Assembly (NCBI GenBank): GCA_950106755.1
Contig: OX467087.1
Location: 7,630,047-7,694,046 of the forward strand
Direction: 5' to 3'
DNA: 64,000 nucleotides
DNA from: Climacium dendroides
Lineage: Eukaryota; Streptophyta; Bryopsida; Hypnales; Climaciaceae
The notes under the pieces are model-generated. The model had not been told where the DNA came from, did no database searches, and was given only the letters and a program-made list of their open reading frames with translations. A program made the translations under genes and the position numbers. Positions 36,692 through 49,500 of this stretch are shown piece by piece. The first letter of the stretch is position 1; every line of letters begins with the position of its first letter.

Positions 36692-39600
36692 ATGGATTGT
36701 AACGGGATGGCGGAGGTTAGAAGGTCCAGCTTCAACAACCACGTCCAGCAATCTCCCCGAGTTGGAGGATGCACGGGCGCCTTCTTTAACCTCTTCGACT
36801 GGAACAACTCCAAACGCTTCGCTTCTACCAAGCGCCTCCCCGCAGGCAAGTCTTGATGGTCATGAATTTGTGGGATGGGGAAGTTCATTTGAATGGTCGC
36901 AAATATTGCGGGGACTTGGGCGCCGGGCGGCAGCTGTTGTCACTGTCGTGATTTGAAAATTAAAATTGCATCGCGTCACTATTCATCTGCGAGATGTGAG
37001 TTCTGTTCTGCATTTTCTATCAGTGGGTTTCAGAGTAGACACTTCCATAGTTTGAGGTTTCTCATCTACGGACAGAATATGTCTTGTGGTGCATTCGCCT
37101 TCTTGAAGAACTTTTCGAAGATTGGAAGTTATCACTCGCGTAAATGAGATGATATTATTTTCAAGACTGAAAACCGGTCTTCAACGTTTGTGATTGAAGA
37201 CTCATGTTCATGCTGCCTCTACTAAGAAAATTGATAGAAGATGGGGTTTCAAAGTATTCTCCATTTCTGCTACTTTCACTTTTTCCTCCCATTCCAACTC
37301 TGAACATTTTCCCTCTCAAGCTACTCTGAAACCCCATGTAGAGATAGACATAGTTCGAATTTTCGCTGATTAATTGCTGTTGTGATGAACAGAGCGGCCC
37401 GAGAAACCTCTGGGGAGATCCAAAAGTTTCCGCGATGACCGCAGCAGAGGTTGCTCGCCATCTGTGAGGGCGGGGTCACATGAGAGGGCCGACGACCTTG
37501 GGGTTATTTCCGACGACGATGCGAACTCAAGGCCACCCGTGGGGTTGGTTGCGCGTCTGATGGGATTGGAGTCATTGCCGGAAGCGACTGCCGGCTCCAA
37601 ACACCGACGATCACAAAGCTTCTCGGGAAGCGAGTCGGTTTATTATTTTTCGGAGAGAGACAGTCGTCCGGAGAGACTACCCCTGCGAGATATGTTGAAA
37701 CAGGATCACGGTGAACATTTTGAAACTTCCTGGAACGATGAAATTCTTGTCGTGCCTAATGTGGAGTACGAGAATCGGCAACGTGTGTGGAAAGGCGATG
37801 TGGGAACAACACCGATGAAGACTGGTAGTCTCGTGCCCTATGTGGATTCCCCTTGCCGTTCCGTCTACGCGCTATCGTACAAGGGAGAGAAGTCGCCGTT
37901 TCTTGCGCGCTTGCACCCGAGCCCGGTGTTGCAACCGTCCAAGTACCACAATCAGATGGTGACTCCGACAAGCCCAGCTGCTGTGAAGAAGCGCGCATCT
38001 CGCTTCCTCGAAGCAGCTGTGAAAATTTTGGAAGAAATTTCGGACAATGAGGAACGCTTCCCGAGTGAAAGGGAAGGGATGCGCTCCATAGCTGAATTTG
38101 CAGCTGCTTCCAGTCCTGCAGGCACTGACTTGCTACATTGCCGGTCGATGAGCAAAGTCAGGAACGGAAGCGATGGTGCTGAATCTGTCGGCAGCCGGAG
38201 TAATCGCTCCTTAATGAGCCGCGGCTCGGTTTCCTTCCGAGACTCCCAGAGAAGAGACCGTATCTGCAGAGACATCTTCGAAGGTTCGCTCTCTGAGCGC
38301 GCGCAGTCTGTGTCTCCTCCACGAAATACCTCCAAAGGGAGGAGGATTCTCCGTACGCAGGAGGCAGCGGTGGGAGATTTTAAGACCGATGTGAGGAAGG
38401 CTTCACCAGGCGCACGAAAGGACCGTAGTAAAGCTAATTCCAAGTATTTGCAACAAACAGCGACACCGGTGCGGGAGAAGGCTAAGAGTCTGCATTTCCA
38501 AGTTACAAGGATTTCAAATGGCTTGGAGGATCACTGCGACGCATTTACGTCTGATGAGGAATCACCTCTCGACTCTACCGCAGTGACGAGAAACTTAAAG
38601 ACTTTTGGAAAAGAACATCGCTCGAGTTTGAAAAAATCTCCCAGAAAGGGTGTGATGTCTTCCCCTGCCGGAGACTGTAGGATCGCAAGAGACTCGAGGG
38701 AACGAATCGTCCAGCATGAGGTGCCATCGCCAAAATTGCACTCTCGTTCCACACCAGGAAGCTTACATGACGGGGTGCAATCTATCCAATTGTCACGTCA
38801 TCGGCAACAAGAGAATGGCTTGCCAGTCTCAAGCAAGCGCGTGCAGTCGACTGAACTTGCTAAGTCGAGAAGTGTTGCAAGCTCTCCCAACCATAGCCGA
38901 CGACAGAAGGACGACTTGAAGCTCGCAGGTCACATTAAGAAAGATGCTTCATCCAAGCAAGAGAAACAGGGACGAGCCGCCGCAACTGATTCCCCTGCTC
39001 TCCTGTGCCGCTCTCCATTGCCAACCGGGGCTCCATTGAAGCGAACAAGAAGAAAGGCTAGGCACGGATCACCGAAGCTCAGAGAGAGCTCGGAACCTTC
39101 AAGGAGCATCGTGAAATCACCTCTAAGCTCAAATCTGCTGGAGGAGCGCACTCTAGACCAGCACGATTTGGAAGCTAAAACATCCACAAGAATTCCTATA
39201 AGAGAGAAAGATTCGGAAAGTAGTTTTTCCAATGTTTTGCCTGACATTGCTCTGCCTGATTCACGAGATAAGGACGAAATGATCGATGTGAATTCAGATT
39301 GTAGAGATGAGACTTTACACGAAACTGGCGAAGGTTTTCGACATGAGAAAGTTGAGCAAATTATTCAGAGAGACTTATTCCCTTCTTCGGAGATGGCTCA
39401 ATGCAACGAGTCGCTGATACTTGGAATGGAGGATCTCCATTGGGATGATGCGACGGTTGAGCAGCAAACAAGAGATAACTCATGTCGTGCTAGATACTGT
39501 GAAATCCGCGCATCTGGCGAGTCTTTGCGGTCAATATGTGGTGCATTTGACGAAGACATCTGCAACGTTGACGATGAAAACTCTCCTTCGCCGCAGAAGG

Positions 39601-40956
39601 TAGATTTCCTTATTCTTGATCACATCCGTTTGCTTCCTGTCATGGCCTTAGCAGTACTGTTCATTGCACTCTGGCTGATCCAAATTTCTGGCATGGTATG
39701 CAGTTTGCAGGGGAATGTTCTGAAGCCGATGGAGGCGAAAGCTCGACTCCCGTTTTGATGAAGTTCTTTCTGGGCAAGCCATTGAGGCTGGACGTGGACA
39801 TGGGAGAAACAAGCCCTGTCTCTGTATTAGAGTCGCCTTTCGGAGACGAAGCTTGCACCACTTCAGAATCCAGCATTCCAGGTGCCAATTTCGCCAGCTT
39901 ATTATAGCTTCTCATCCTCTGCACCACTTCATCTCTACCCTGATTCCAAATCTGTGTTCCTGGAGTACAGAATATTCTCGTTTTCATAGTTAGTCGATTG
40001 CGTTCTGGATTGTCTTACAGTGCAATTTTATTTCTTCTGCTTTAGAGACTCTGTGCTCAAAGTGCACATTCAAAGATTGAAAAATCTTCAAAGTCTCTCA
40101 AATTGTATCTGATTTAGGAACCGGAGAATCTGAATATTCCGCTTCCCCGTAACGAGCGCCAAATCTTGAATTCATTTTGGCTTCTTTGCATCAATATGAC
40201 CTCTTCTCACAAATTGGTGACGCCTTGTTGATTGCAGAGCCAGATCGTCGAGCGACCAGCTCTCAAGAGCAAACCGAGACCGCCACGAGCTTCACGGAGC
40301 CTACTATCGCTGAATGTGAAATCGAGCAAGAGCAGGAGGTGGTTTCTACCCCGACGCCTCTTGACAGAATCCGACAAGCCATCCTGGACATCTCCTCGTT
40401 CACGAACCGTGACCAAGCTTCGGACTCCAACCAAGGCTCGCCCCAGACAGAAAAGACGTTCGTGAGAGAAGTTCTGTCCGCAGCCCAACTTCTGTGCAGT
40501 CCCGGCCGCTCCCCGAACTGGTACGAGCGCGACCTCGCCGTGGACCCCACGCTCTTCGAGAAGCTGGAGGGCGTGGATGGCGACTTCCGGTGTGAATCTG
40601 GCGGGATGTGGCGATGTGACCGGAAGCTTCTCTTCGACTGCGTGAATGAGGCCTTTTCACAAAACACCCGCCACTTCAAGGACCCGCAGCCATGGCTTCG
40701 GAGAGTCCCCGTGCTGCGACACCGGGCTGTGCGCCAGAAGGTCGTGGAGGAGGTGCATGAGAAGATCAACGGGTGGCGGGAGCTGGCGTCTCATGCTATT
40801 GATACCTTGATTGATCTGGACATGAGCAGCAAGGAAGGGAAGTGGACCGACTTTAGTGAAGACGTTTCGGAAATTGGCGCCGAGATTGAGGGCATGGTTT
40901 GGCAGGTGATGGTGGAGGAGGTCGTGCTTGACGTTGCCAGTGGATTTCTTGGCTGA
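36692..40956 (+). CDS. TRM/LONGIFOLIA-type DUF3741-DUF4378 protein, four exons, 1085 aa
   Basis: Proposed exons: 36692-36845, 37393-39599, 39704-39881, 40238-40956. The phases fit at every junction and no stop intervenes. Proteins of this plant superfamily (TRM/LONGIFOLIA) bind microtubules or recruit TON1/phosphatase complexes and shape cell and organ elongation. Residues 26-37 form the conserved N-terminal 'GCTGAFFNLFDW', 104-111 the DUF3741 'VARLMGLE' motif, and 'SRFLEAAVKILEE' follows in exon 2. About 919-1075 is the C-terminal DUF4378 domain with 'WTDFSEDVSEIGAEIEGMVW'. Most of exon 2 is Ser/Arg/Lys-rich and probably disordered. Exon 3 carries 'SPVSVLESPFGDE', also typical. Intron 1 (36846-37392) appears to start with GC (CAG|GCAAGT) because TGA follows 10 bp later and only this donor keeps phase. 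The first in-frame ATG follows a stop; the ATG at 36707 has better context and would give 1080 aa. The exact subfamily is not assigned. Confidence 0.9.
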
Positions 40957-42065
40957 AGAGAGAAGTTTCTACACTGAGGAGGGTCTATTTGTTCAGTTCC
41001 CACTTCAAAGCTCACAGGACAGTACGTGAGAGAGACATGAGAACTTTGTAAGCCTCATCTCTTCACTGTCACATCGTGGTGAACAATCGTTCGCTCATCG
41101 TATCAAGATTAGGTGAAGACTGAGTGATTTTCTCGCTCATTCTTAGGAAAATCGAATCAAATCGTGTATGTACAATATTTATGAATCCCAGTGGCTCTGT
41201 TTTCGGTGTGCCGAAGCCGTGAGGTGACTATCAGTAGAGGCAGTTTCATTTTTCTGAATTTTATCGGAGGTAGTTGTATTACACAGGGGTCAGAGCTCTT
41301 GATTTCTTGTGTGAAATTTAAGTATTTCTTTCGTTTTCAGGCATGACGTAGAGTCTAAGAATCGCGTGTTATGGCGGAATTGAAAGCTTGCTCTCTGATA
41401 CCCCCTTATGAGCAGTTGTAGAGTTGTTTAACAATGGAATCAAGTGTACATGAAATATTCAGAACTGTTTGATCCTACGGATGGTCGAAAACACCAGAAC
41501 ACGATGGGATGCATTTTTGGAGATGTGTATGATGCAGACGATGACGATGTAAAGTAATAGACAGTTTCTGTTCTGTTTTTCGTGTTCCGTTTCTTTTATT
41601 CTCTTCTTCCATTTCGTTTCCCTTACACTGCATATTGTGTGAAAGGATCCTAAACAAGTTCGATGCTAAACTTACACTCGCCAAACAGAATGTGAAGTCT
41701 CAGACTCTTAGTGACACGGAAGGGACGTTTCTGATCTAACATATTTTCTTCGGCAGTGCAGAACAGTATCAGAAAGGAAAATGGCAAGAAGTATACATGG
41801 TGTTCTGGATCATGCAATTGATTAGAGCAATCCATTCGTGGGAGTATGCTTTGCAGCGAAACTTACAGACTCTGCAATATTGTTCGTGGTTTGATTGATT
41901 CCTCAGCCACGTGTAGTACGCAATTCCCAATATATATGTCGTAAGATTTTGGGACGTGTGACCTCTCTGCAAAGACATCAATGAACGCATCGCATGGTCG
42001 TCTACAACAGTGCCAAATTCAATTAAGAGCAGGCTATGAATCTTTGATCTAACTAGAGTATCCTT

Positions 42066-42200
42066 GGAAAAGAGTCTGTGAACTGTAAGAAATTTCAAAG
42101 TGGTCAGTAGCACAAGCAGTCTGCGCCTTGGAGAAATTTCAAAGTGGTCAGGGCGGATAAAATCACTGGGAAAGGAGTCTGTGCCGTGGAAGAAATTGTC
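42066..42200 (+). repeat. Imperfect short tandem repeat
   Basis: 'gaaatttcaaagtggtcag' occurs at 42089 and 42133 (period 44). The preceding 'ggaaaagagtctgtgaactg' recurs as 'ggaaaggagtctgtgccgtg' at about 42169, followed again by 'gaagaaatt'. The result is three partial units. It lies 1.1 kb beyond the TRM-like gene and overlaps no feature. Confidence 0.7.
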
Positions 42201-43014
42201 AGCATTGCTTTTACAATTAATAACAACTGCACAAATAGTTGTGCAAATCCCGGTCCACTGTTTGCTAAATAGCATCCCCAACTCCCCAATCCGGGAGCGG
42301 AAACAGGGACAGTAACAATGAACGGGGAGTACCAGCATTTAGTTACAAGCTGGCCGAATGTTTTCAAGAATTTTCGAATGGGATAGAGAAATGTAGGGTG
42401 AGGATCCGGATGAAAAAAAAAGGGGTTTTGGAAATGAATTAAGTGGTGAAAAAAATTTCTAGCAATTAGGTTGGCCCTTCTAGGATTCTACAAGAAAGCT
42501 GTCATTTCACCATTAGTTGTGGTAGTTGTCAACTCATGCAATACCTAGTTTGGCGGATATTTTTTAATAGGGATACAAGATAGGTGGCTTCTTAGTCCCT
42601 GGATATTGAAGGGTATCATGCAACTGTTGAGTTGACAAGTTGAGCATCGCCTCGGCTTTAGGGTTTAGTGTACAAACAACAGGTTGAGTGGCTATGACTT
42701 GAGGAATGACCAAGTGATAGATGTGCCCTCCTCTCTCCCACATTTTCTCTCTACCTCTCTCCGAGTCTACCATTGTGTTGCATTCATCATTAATCATGTT
42801 TAAGCTTTTAATAAGAGATTACTTTGTTCAATTTAGTTTATGTTAATGCTAATGTCTTGATTGCCTTCATTACCTTCTCTTGGAAGTGTTGATGAGCAAT
42901 TTAGGAACAAGCAAACACTATAACCTCATTGATTAAATTGGAAAACATTTATCAATTTAGTGTGTGATTCAACATTGCAAATTTGCGATATATTGTTGTA
43001 GAGATTGCCTACTT

Positions 43015-43245
43015 TTAATGCTCTTAGAATCTGTTTTGTAACCACGACTTTGCTAGGTATGTCCCTCCTCCACCTTCGCAAATTTTTGTTTCTATGTTTT
43101 ATTGTTGTTGTCATCTTCAGTGCTTGCATCTAATGCTTTTACAATGACTTTCGTGAGTCGTGATTGTGAGGTACGTCCCACCCTCCAACATTACAATTTT
43201 TTTTGGTTTTATTGTTGTTTGTCATCTTGAATTTTGACGATTGCA
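43015..43245 (+). repeat. Old direct duplication, period about 114 bp
   Basis: 'gtatgtccctcctccacctt' (43058) and 'gtacgtcccaccctccaaca' (43171), each followed by 'ttttattgttgtt' and 'gtcatctt', are diverged tandem copies. 'cgactttgctagg' and 'cgtgattgtgagg' precede them. They lie just upstream of the hAT remnant and may be its subterminal region. Confidence 0.55.
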
Positions 43246-43739
43246 ATTGGATTTGGGGCTTTATAGTGCTTGTGGAGGCTTTCCAAATGTGTACATGTTT
43301 CATTTCTTTGTGTTTTAATTAGCTTTTTGGACATGGCTTACTAGTTGAACAGATTTTTGCAAGGTGTACATTCCGGTTTGGCTCATCTGTCATCTATTGA
43401 AGGTACTTCAACTATGTCTCTTACCAATCATTGTAAGTCCATTCTATCAATGTTATTTCTTTATGTTTGGGCTAATTTCATGTTTGGATTGCTTGTAATT
43501 TGTGGGCTTTAGGAGTGCAGATGGTTAAATAGCAAAGGTACTTAAAGGACCATTTGTTTGCAAAGTCCATGAAAGTCAATATTATTGAGATTCTGTCTTT
43601 AAGATTTGAGACCTCTTGCAATCTTAAAACTAGTGACTTAGGCATAGACAAACTCCCCCTTTAGATGCACAAATTGTAGAAAGCCTGTAGAAGGAGCAAT
43701 GATGTATTCAATTTGACTGGCTTCATTTTGCTTAGGACA

Positions 43740-44600
43740 TTGGAAGGGTTTTCTACAAGGTGTGTGGTGATAAAGGAGGACATTCACCGTATGCTAAAAA
43801 GGGCTCAAAAAATTTGAAAGTGAGCACTTTCCAAGACCATGCTCATTCCAATGAACATAGATGCCTTGCTTTGGCATTGCAAAGTAGAGGGAAGGTGATG
43901 GAAAAGGCAATTTTCCAAGGTCAAAGAACATGTGATGAGGTCGTGGTTTCATTGTTCAGGGCTGCCTACTTTTTAGGGAAACAATCCTTACCCTACTCCA
44001 AATTTCCTTCCTTACATAAATGATTGATGAGTAATAAAGCTCCAGCGACCCTATCTATGTATCATGACAAGAAAGCATGTGCTAACTTAATGTGGTGCAT
44101 TTCTGTTGTCATTCAAAAGAAAATCATTAATTGTGTTCGTAATTCTCCATTCTATGGCGTCATGATTAATGAATCCACAGATATTAGCATGACAGGGCAC
44201 CTCGTTGTATTTGCAACCATTATTGAGGAAGGATTGTCCATCACTATTTTCTTAAGTCTACTACACGGCAAGAAGGATGTGGCTTTGATTTACAAAACAT
44301 TGATCTCACACCTTCACAATTAGAGGCTAGATTTATGTAAATTTGTGGGCTTTGGTAGTGACGATGCCAGCACCATGGTGGGTGTCCAGACTAGAGTGGC
44401 TACATGGATCAAGGAACATGTAATCCCATTCTTATTAGCTTGTCACTATATCACACATCAGACAAACTTGGTAGCCTTAGATACTACGAAGGTTCTAGAT
44501 TGCAAGGTAATGTCCTTTGAAGTTGATTCTTTGCTAAATGCAATTGTTAGTTTTTTTTAAGAAGTCGAGTAAGCACAAGCATGCACTTAATTCCTTGCCT
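43740..44600 (+). pseudogene. hAT transposase remnant (TTF/DUF4371 type), N-terminal and core part
   Basis: Segments separated by single stops at 44021 and 44321 give 'SKNLKVSTFQDHAHSNEH' (after the zinc-finger region), 'FYGVMINESTDISMTGHLVV' (the first catalytic acid of the core, with the usual DEST reading NEST), 'FVGFGSDDASTMVGVQTRVA' (second catalytic region) and 'FLLACHYITHQTNLVALDTT' (usual HCIAHR motif). This is the order of blocks in ZMYM/DUF4371-type hAT transposases of plants. The C-terminal half is absent; the frame ends at 44558 and AT-rich DNA follows. It resembles the family at 26806-28116 at the 'TDIS..GHLVVF' block. Confidence 0.82.
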
Positions 44601-46566
44601 CAAGGAGATCACTCCTTGTAGGTTTAGGTATACACCTGTATTTAATGCGAGGCTATTTACTTCAATTATTCTATTAAAGATGACCCTATTTTTACATAAA
44701 AAACTATAGAGGGTATATTTCAATTATCCTATGTTTTTTTATAAATTCATTTATATGAATTAGAAGACCAATTTCTTAGATTTATACTTAATTTTTTAAT
44801 ATAATTATATTCTATTAGTTTTAGAATACAATTTGAGATGATGATAAATAAAAATGTGCAATTCAACTTTAATATTGAATGTTTTTGAATTCTATGTCAT
44901 ATATACTAAACAATCTGGCATAGTGAGAAACAAACAATTCTAGCAATATAACATGAAAACATCAACATTGACATTTTAAAATCATTACAAGTTCACACAA
45001 AAATATGATTATTACTGCAACTTAAGGACCATATATTTCATCTCAACAAATGCATTTGCAATGGTTTTGAATTGAAGATCAAAATATAAAATCATACTAC
45101 TAAAATCATAAGTCCCTCTGTAATATCACAAATGCTATCATTAATACTAGGGGCTTGTGCTTGCTATGCTACGCATTCATTGTATCACATATTAGTAAAA
45201 ATTTGATTTATTTGAATAGAATGCATGATAATAATTTCGATAAGTCTTTAAAATAATTATTTTAATTATTTTATAAAAATATTTCCAATCATACATACAT
45301 AGAAATCATATTTTTACACAATGTGATATTATTGAAATAGAGTAGCAATTCACAATCACCTTTGTAATATCACTTTTTACAAAAGGTGACATTATAGAAA
45401 TAATATAGTCGTTGCAATTGAGGTGATATTAAAGAGGATCAATATGGTAATATAATAAAGGTAGCAATTCCATTGCTTTTCTTGGCTTTATACTTCTTTT
45501 GCATTTTTATGATTTTGTGTTTTTGTGAGCTTTGAGCTTTTGATCTCAATTTTCTATTGTTACTACCAAATGATTTGAGAAATTTATTACATTGAATCAA
45601 TTTTGGATTTCACAACAATTAAATTGCTCACGAAGCTTTTGAGATTTACAAGTTTTTCCTTTAAATTCTTCTATTTCAATTGCCATTGTTTGTAACAATT
45701 GAGTCAAATTTCTAATGCATTATAATGTATGTGTATCTTTTACCGTATTCATCATTGCATGTATTTCATTCAACATTCATTAAATTTCTATTGTTTATTT
45801 CAATATATGTTTATTGATAAAAAAATTATATGAAGACTTTAGTAATTTTTATCTGAAGATTTATTGAAATTCTTGCCCTTCATTCTATCTAATACATAAA
45901 AATTCTAATGAAATTCTAATGGTGAATGCGTAGCTTAGCAAGCACCAACCGCTAGTAGTGTTTATAAAACACTAGCAAGAAGAAGATGATTCTAAATATT
46001 TATAAGTAGTGTAGGTAAATGTAGAGTTTAATGCACTTAAGCATAGAATAGAACCCATGTAGCTATTGCAGATCAACGCCTTCAAAAATGACAACTCCAT
46101 ATCTTCAATCTTTAGATCAATAGTTCACACCACACCTTTGATGTTGCTCATATAGCTCCAAAGTTGGCCAAATTGCCACATTGCATTTCCTCCCAAGAGA
46201 AACCACCCACGAAAGAGATGAAACTTTGGTAAAATGCCATCACCTCTACTTTAGAGTGAAATAACCACTTGTAACCTATACCTTGGTAATCATAACAACA
46301 CATCTAACATATGTACACAACAAACGCACTTTATCCTAAATCATCACTTTTTTTCTTCCTAATTTTAATAAATAATATTGTGAATGATTAACATACTTTA
46401 TTTAACACTAATAAACAATGAACACCTTAAAACTCCAAATTCAAATGTTTGTTAACCATATAATAATTTACATTAAAAACCTAACTAAAGTCAATTCCAT
46501 TGCCAAACTACATATCTAATCTAGAGGCAACATTCCAAGCAATAGGTGATTTGTTTGGTACAAATG
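44601..46566. other. AT-rich intergenic DNA
   Basis: The only recognisable feature is the repeat at 45091-45235. 45240-45480 contains short variations on 'aggtgatatta' in both orientations. 45900-46560 shows no genes. No termini of the flanking hAT fragments were found. Confidence 0.45.
45091..45235 (+). repeat. ~145-bp repeat, partner of 768-909
   Basis: It starts 'atcatactactaaaatcata' and ends 'gaatagaatgcatgataata'. Differences from the first copy are a few substitutions and one or two inserted bases. Neither copy shows clear terminal repeats, and the flanks are unrelated. Confidence 0.8.
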
Positions 46567-49500
46567 TTAAATGTTTATTGTTAGCTTTCTCAAACTTCCA
46601 AGGGCTTTGAAATCATTTTTTTTCTTAGCTACACTTGAAGAGGCCATATTCAATACTTTCAAGAGTTTCTGAGCTTCTTTTAAGCCCTCTTGCAATGCTT
46701 CAATGACTTGGGCATCTTCACTAATAAGACTATAATCTCCCAAATCACAAGGAGTTTCCCCATCCTCTAAGGGGTGTAATTTTGCCCACACATTCTTTAT
46801 CTTGTTGTGCATGCATCCAAGCTTTAATCCATTGTCGCCATACTCAATACTTGCTAGTTGATTCAAGGTATTTATTGACCCCACCAACTCATGAAAATTG
46901 TAAGCCCTCTCTAACCATACCATGCCACCAATTTTAGAAAAAACAACTTCACAAGAGTCACTACCTATAAGATGAGGAGGTACAACCAAATGGGGATATT
47001 TGTCCCTAAAATGAATTATTAATAAAACCACAAAATGATATGAGAATTGTACATCAATAAAACATTGCTGGGACATAAAGTTTTCAAATGCATTAGGCTT
47101 TTGAAAATTATCCAAAATTGAATGGTCACCATGTTGAAGCCAAAGCTTCCAAAGGCAGAAAAAAACTAAAAAACTTTTGTAGCAAAAACTAACCTAGATC
47201 TCAAATCCAACAAGGGAGAAACAAAAATATCTATATAATTTGTACACACTTCTAAGTACATCTCTGTACCTAAAGTGCATTCTAAATGAACATTAGGGGT
47301 TGTTTTCAACTTAGCTAGACACATCCAGGTCTTTCTCTGACATATGCGTTGGGTTGATGCCCAATTTTGTTTGTCCTTCCTATCTATATCTTCAATCCAT
47401 GTTCATCAAATGTAAATTTGTTACACACAAGACCTAAATTTTAAAGACAAGCAACATCACCACCTAGTTGGAAGACCCTTACTAGAGAATCCATTGGATT
47501 AACTAATTTCTTTCCATTGTGGATGTAGTCTTGGTCATGGAAACCAAATACATCACCCACAGAGTCTAAGTCCGCTGTTAGAAACCAATCATTCCAATTC
47601 ACCTTCAATCGTTCTCTAGTTGTAATCTTAAAATCTTCCAACATCAGCTAGCACTTCCTTGAATCACCATCACTTGCATGGCCTACAATAGGCCCAACTA
47701 ATTCCTTGCACTCTTTATCCCACAACTAGTCAATCAATCCCCACTACTATTGAATCCATGAGGAGTCAAAACAATTACATGTATTGCAAACCACCAAAAC
47801 AAGTCGCGGCAATTTGTCGTGTAGTTGATTCATCACAATCACCTGGCAAATCCTCCCACCTTATAAGTACAAAAACTTTCAACAATCTTATTATATCCAA
47901 CTTCTTCAACCCCTATAATAGGCTTAAATGATGACACACAAATATGATATGCTGTTATCCTACAAAATCCAACTAAGGTATCCCATTTTTGTTCCCATGC
48001 CACCCTCGATTTAACCTTTGTTTCATCTTTTGCTAGTATAACATGTACAACTCCCATAATCCCATGGAAGTCCTTTGCAACTTTATAAATTTGTGCCATT
48101 GAGGCAAAAATATGAGCATGTTCTCCAAGAATGAATTGAACACCTTTCTTATTTTTCTATTTTATTATATTTAATGTTGGACCAGAGAAGTTCAATAAAA
48201 ATAAATCACACATCTTCCTTCCCCCATATATTTTCATAGCTTGACTAAAAGACTTAATGTTACTTGAAAACCTATACCTTTGTTTACTCATATTTAGGTT
48301 GGATGCAACATCCCTCATGAAATCCCAAAGGGTAGGCTTCCCACCAAATGCCCCTGATCTTGAGCATAAATGATGCCATTACAAAATTTAACCAAATTGT
48401 GTTGACTAGAAGCTTCTTTTGCAAATTCTTTTAAAGTAGGCCTTTTAACCCTCAATTGTACAATGCATGATTTTATTGCCCAATGATACATTTTTTTCAA
48501 GCCTCAGTTTCTTAGTGATTACTCTACTATGACTTGATAGCTCATTCACTTGCAAATACCCCAATCTGTGTCCCTTATCTGTACCCCTAGTACCCTGCAT
48601 TTCTAAGCCTCTATCCTCCCACACTACATGCATTCTAAAATCTTGCTCCAAACAAATTCAACTACAAAAATTGTAGCTAAAATTAGAAAAAAACTATAAA
48701 ATGTATTAAATTGAGCACATTGCTTATGCCTAAATGTACCATTCACATTCATAGACTTATTATCTACCTAAAATGTCTGGATTAGATGTGGTTCAAGATA
48801 CCAATTGAAACTAAGATGTGAATCATTAAGCAAACCATCAATAACATAAGTATTACCAGCATAAACACATGTAGGTCCTCTAAACCCCCAACACATTAAT
48901 CTAAGCAAATGAGAATGATCCAACAAGGGAGATTCACCTTCATGGTTGCTACCTCCACTACTTCTGAACCAAGCATGCAAATCCTTTTGATTTGAATTGG
49001 CAGCACCATTTGATTTTTGAGCTAGCCTTCCCCTCTTTCTACTGGTCAATGCTGAATGCGTACTCTTGGCATTGTGAGTATCTTCTAATGCCTTCTCATG
49101 TTTTGTTCCACCATTGTGGTTCTTGAGGTTAGCTTCTAGATTTTTTTGGAAGGACATAATTGAAAAAAAAATCCCCACAATAAGTGCACTTAACCTTCAA
49201 CCAAAAGCTTTTAACCTCTGTATAATTAGGGGTTCCAACCACCACAAAAGGAATAGAATTAGAGAAAATACTCTGATTGACATCATCTAAAATTTTGACA
49301 CCCTCATCTATCAACTCTTTGTGATTTGCAGCAGTCAATATAATTGTCTTCTCTTTTGGTGCAATTGACTGAGGGTGATTACAAAAGTCTACAACCTTCC
49401 TTCTATACCAACTACATATATGTCCATTTGACATTAGATGGCTCTTGAGGAAATTTGAAAACAAATTGGAAACAATGATTTTTATATGACTACCACTTCT

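Larger units (their letters stand above)
40957..43740. other. 3' flank of the TRM-like gene and intergenic DNA
   Basis: 40957-41500 probably contains the 3' untranslated region, but no canonical AATAAA was found in it. 41500-42400 keeps the higher GC of the gene island and has open frames on the minus strand (41769-42338, 189 codons) with no recognisable domain. 42400-43740 returns to AT-rich sequence. No second gene can be supported. Confidence 0.45.

Noticed and set aside
37952..38443. 163-codon minus-strand frame and other frames within 37.4-41 kb
   Set aside because: They are antisense or shifted shadows of the TRM-like exons, in GC-richer DNA where stops are rarer.
39600..39703. Hydrophobic C-terminal extension of the long open frame that ends at 39758 (possible membrane segment)
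   Set aside because: It is the translation of intron 2. Splicing from AAG|GTAG to GCAG restores the family sequence.
41769..42338. 189-codon minus-strand open frame downstream of the TRM-like gene
   Set aside because: No recognisable domain; it runs across the local tandem repeat and overlaps open frames in other phases.
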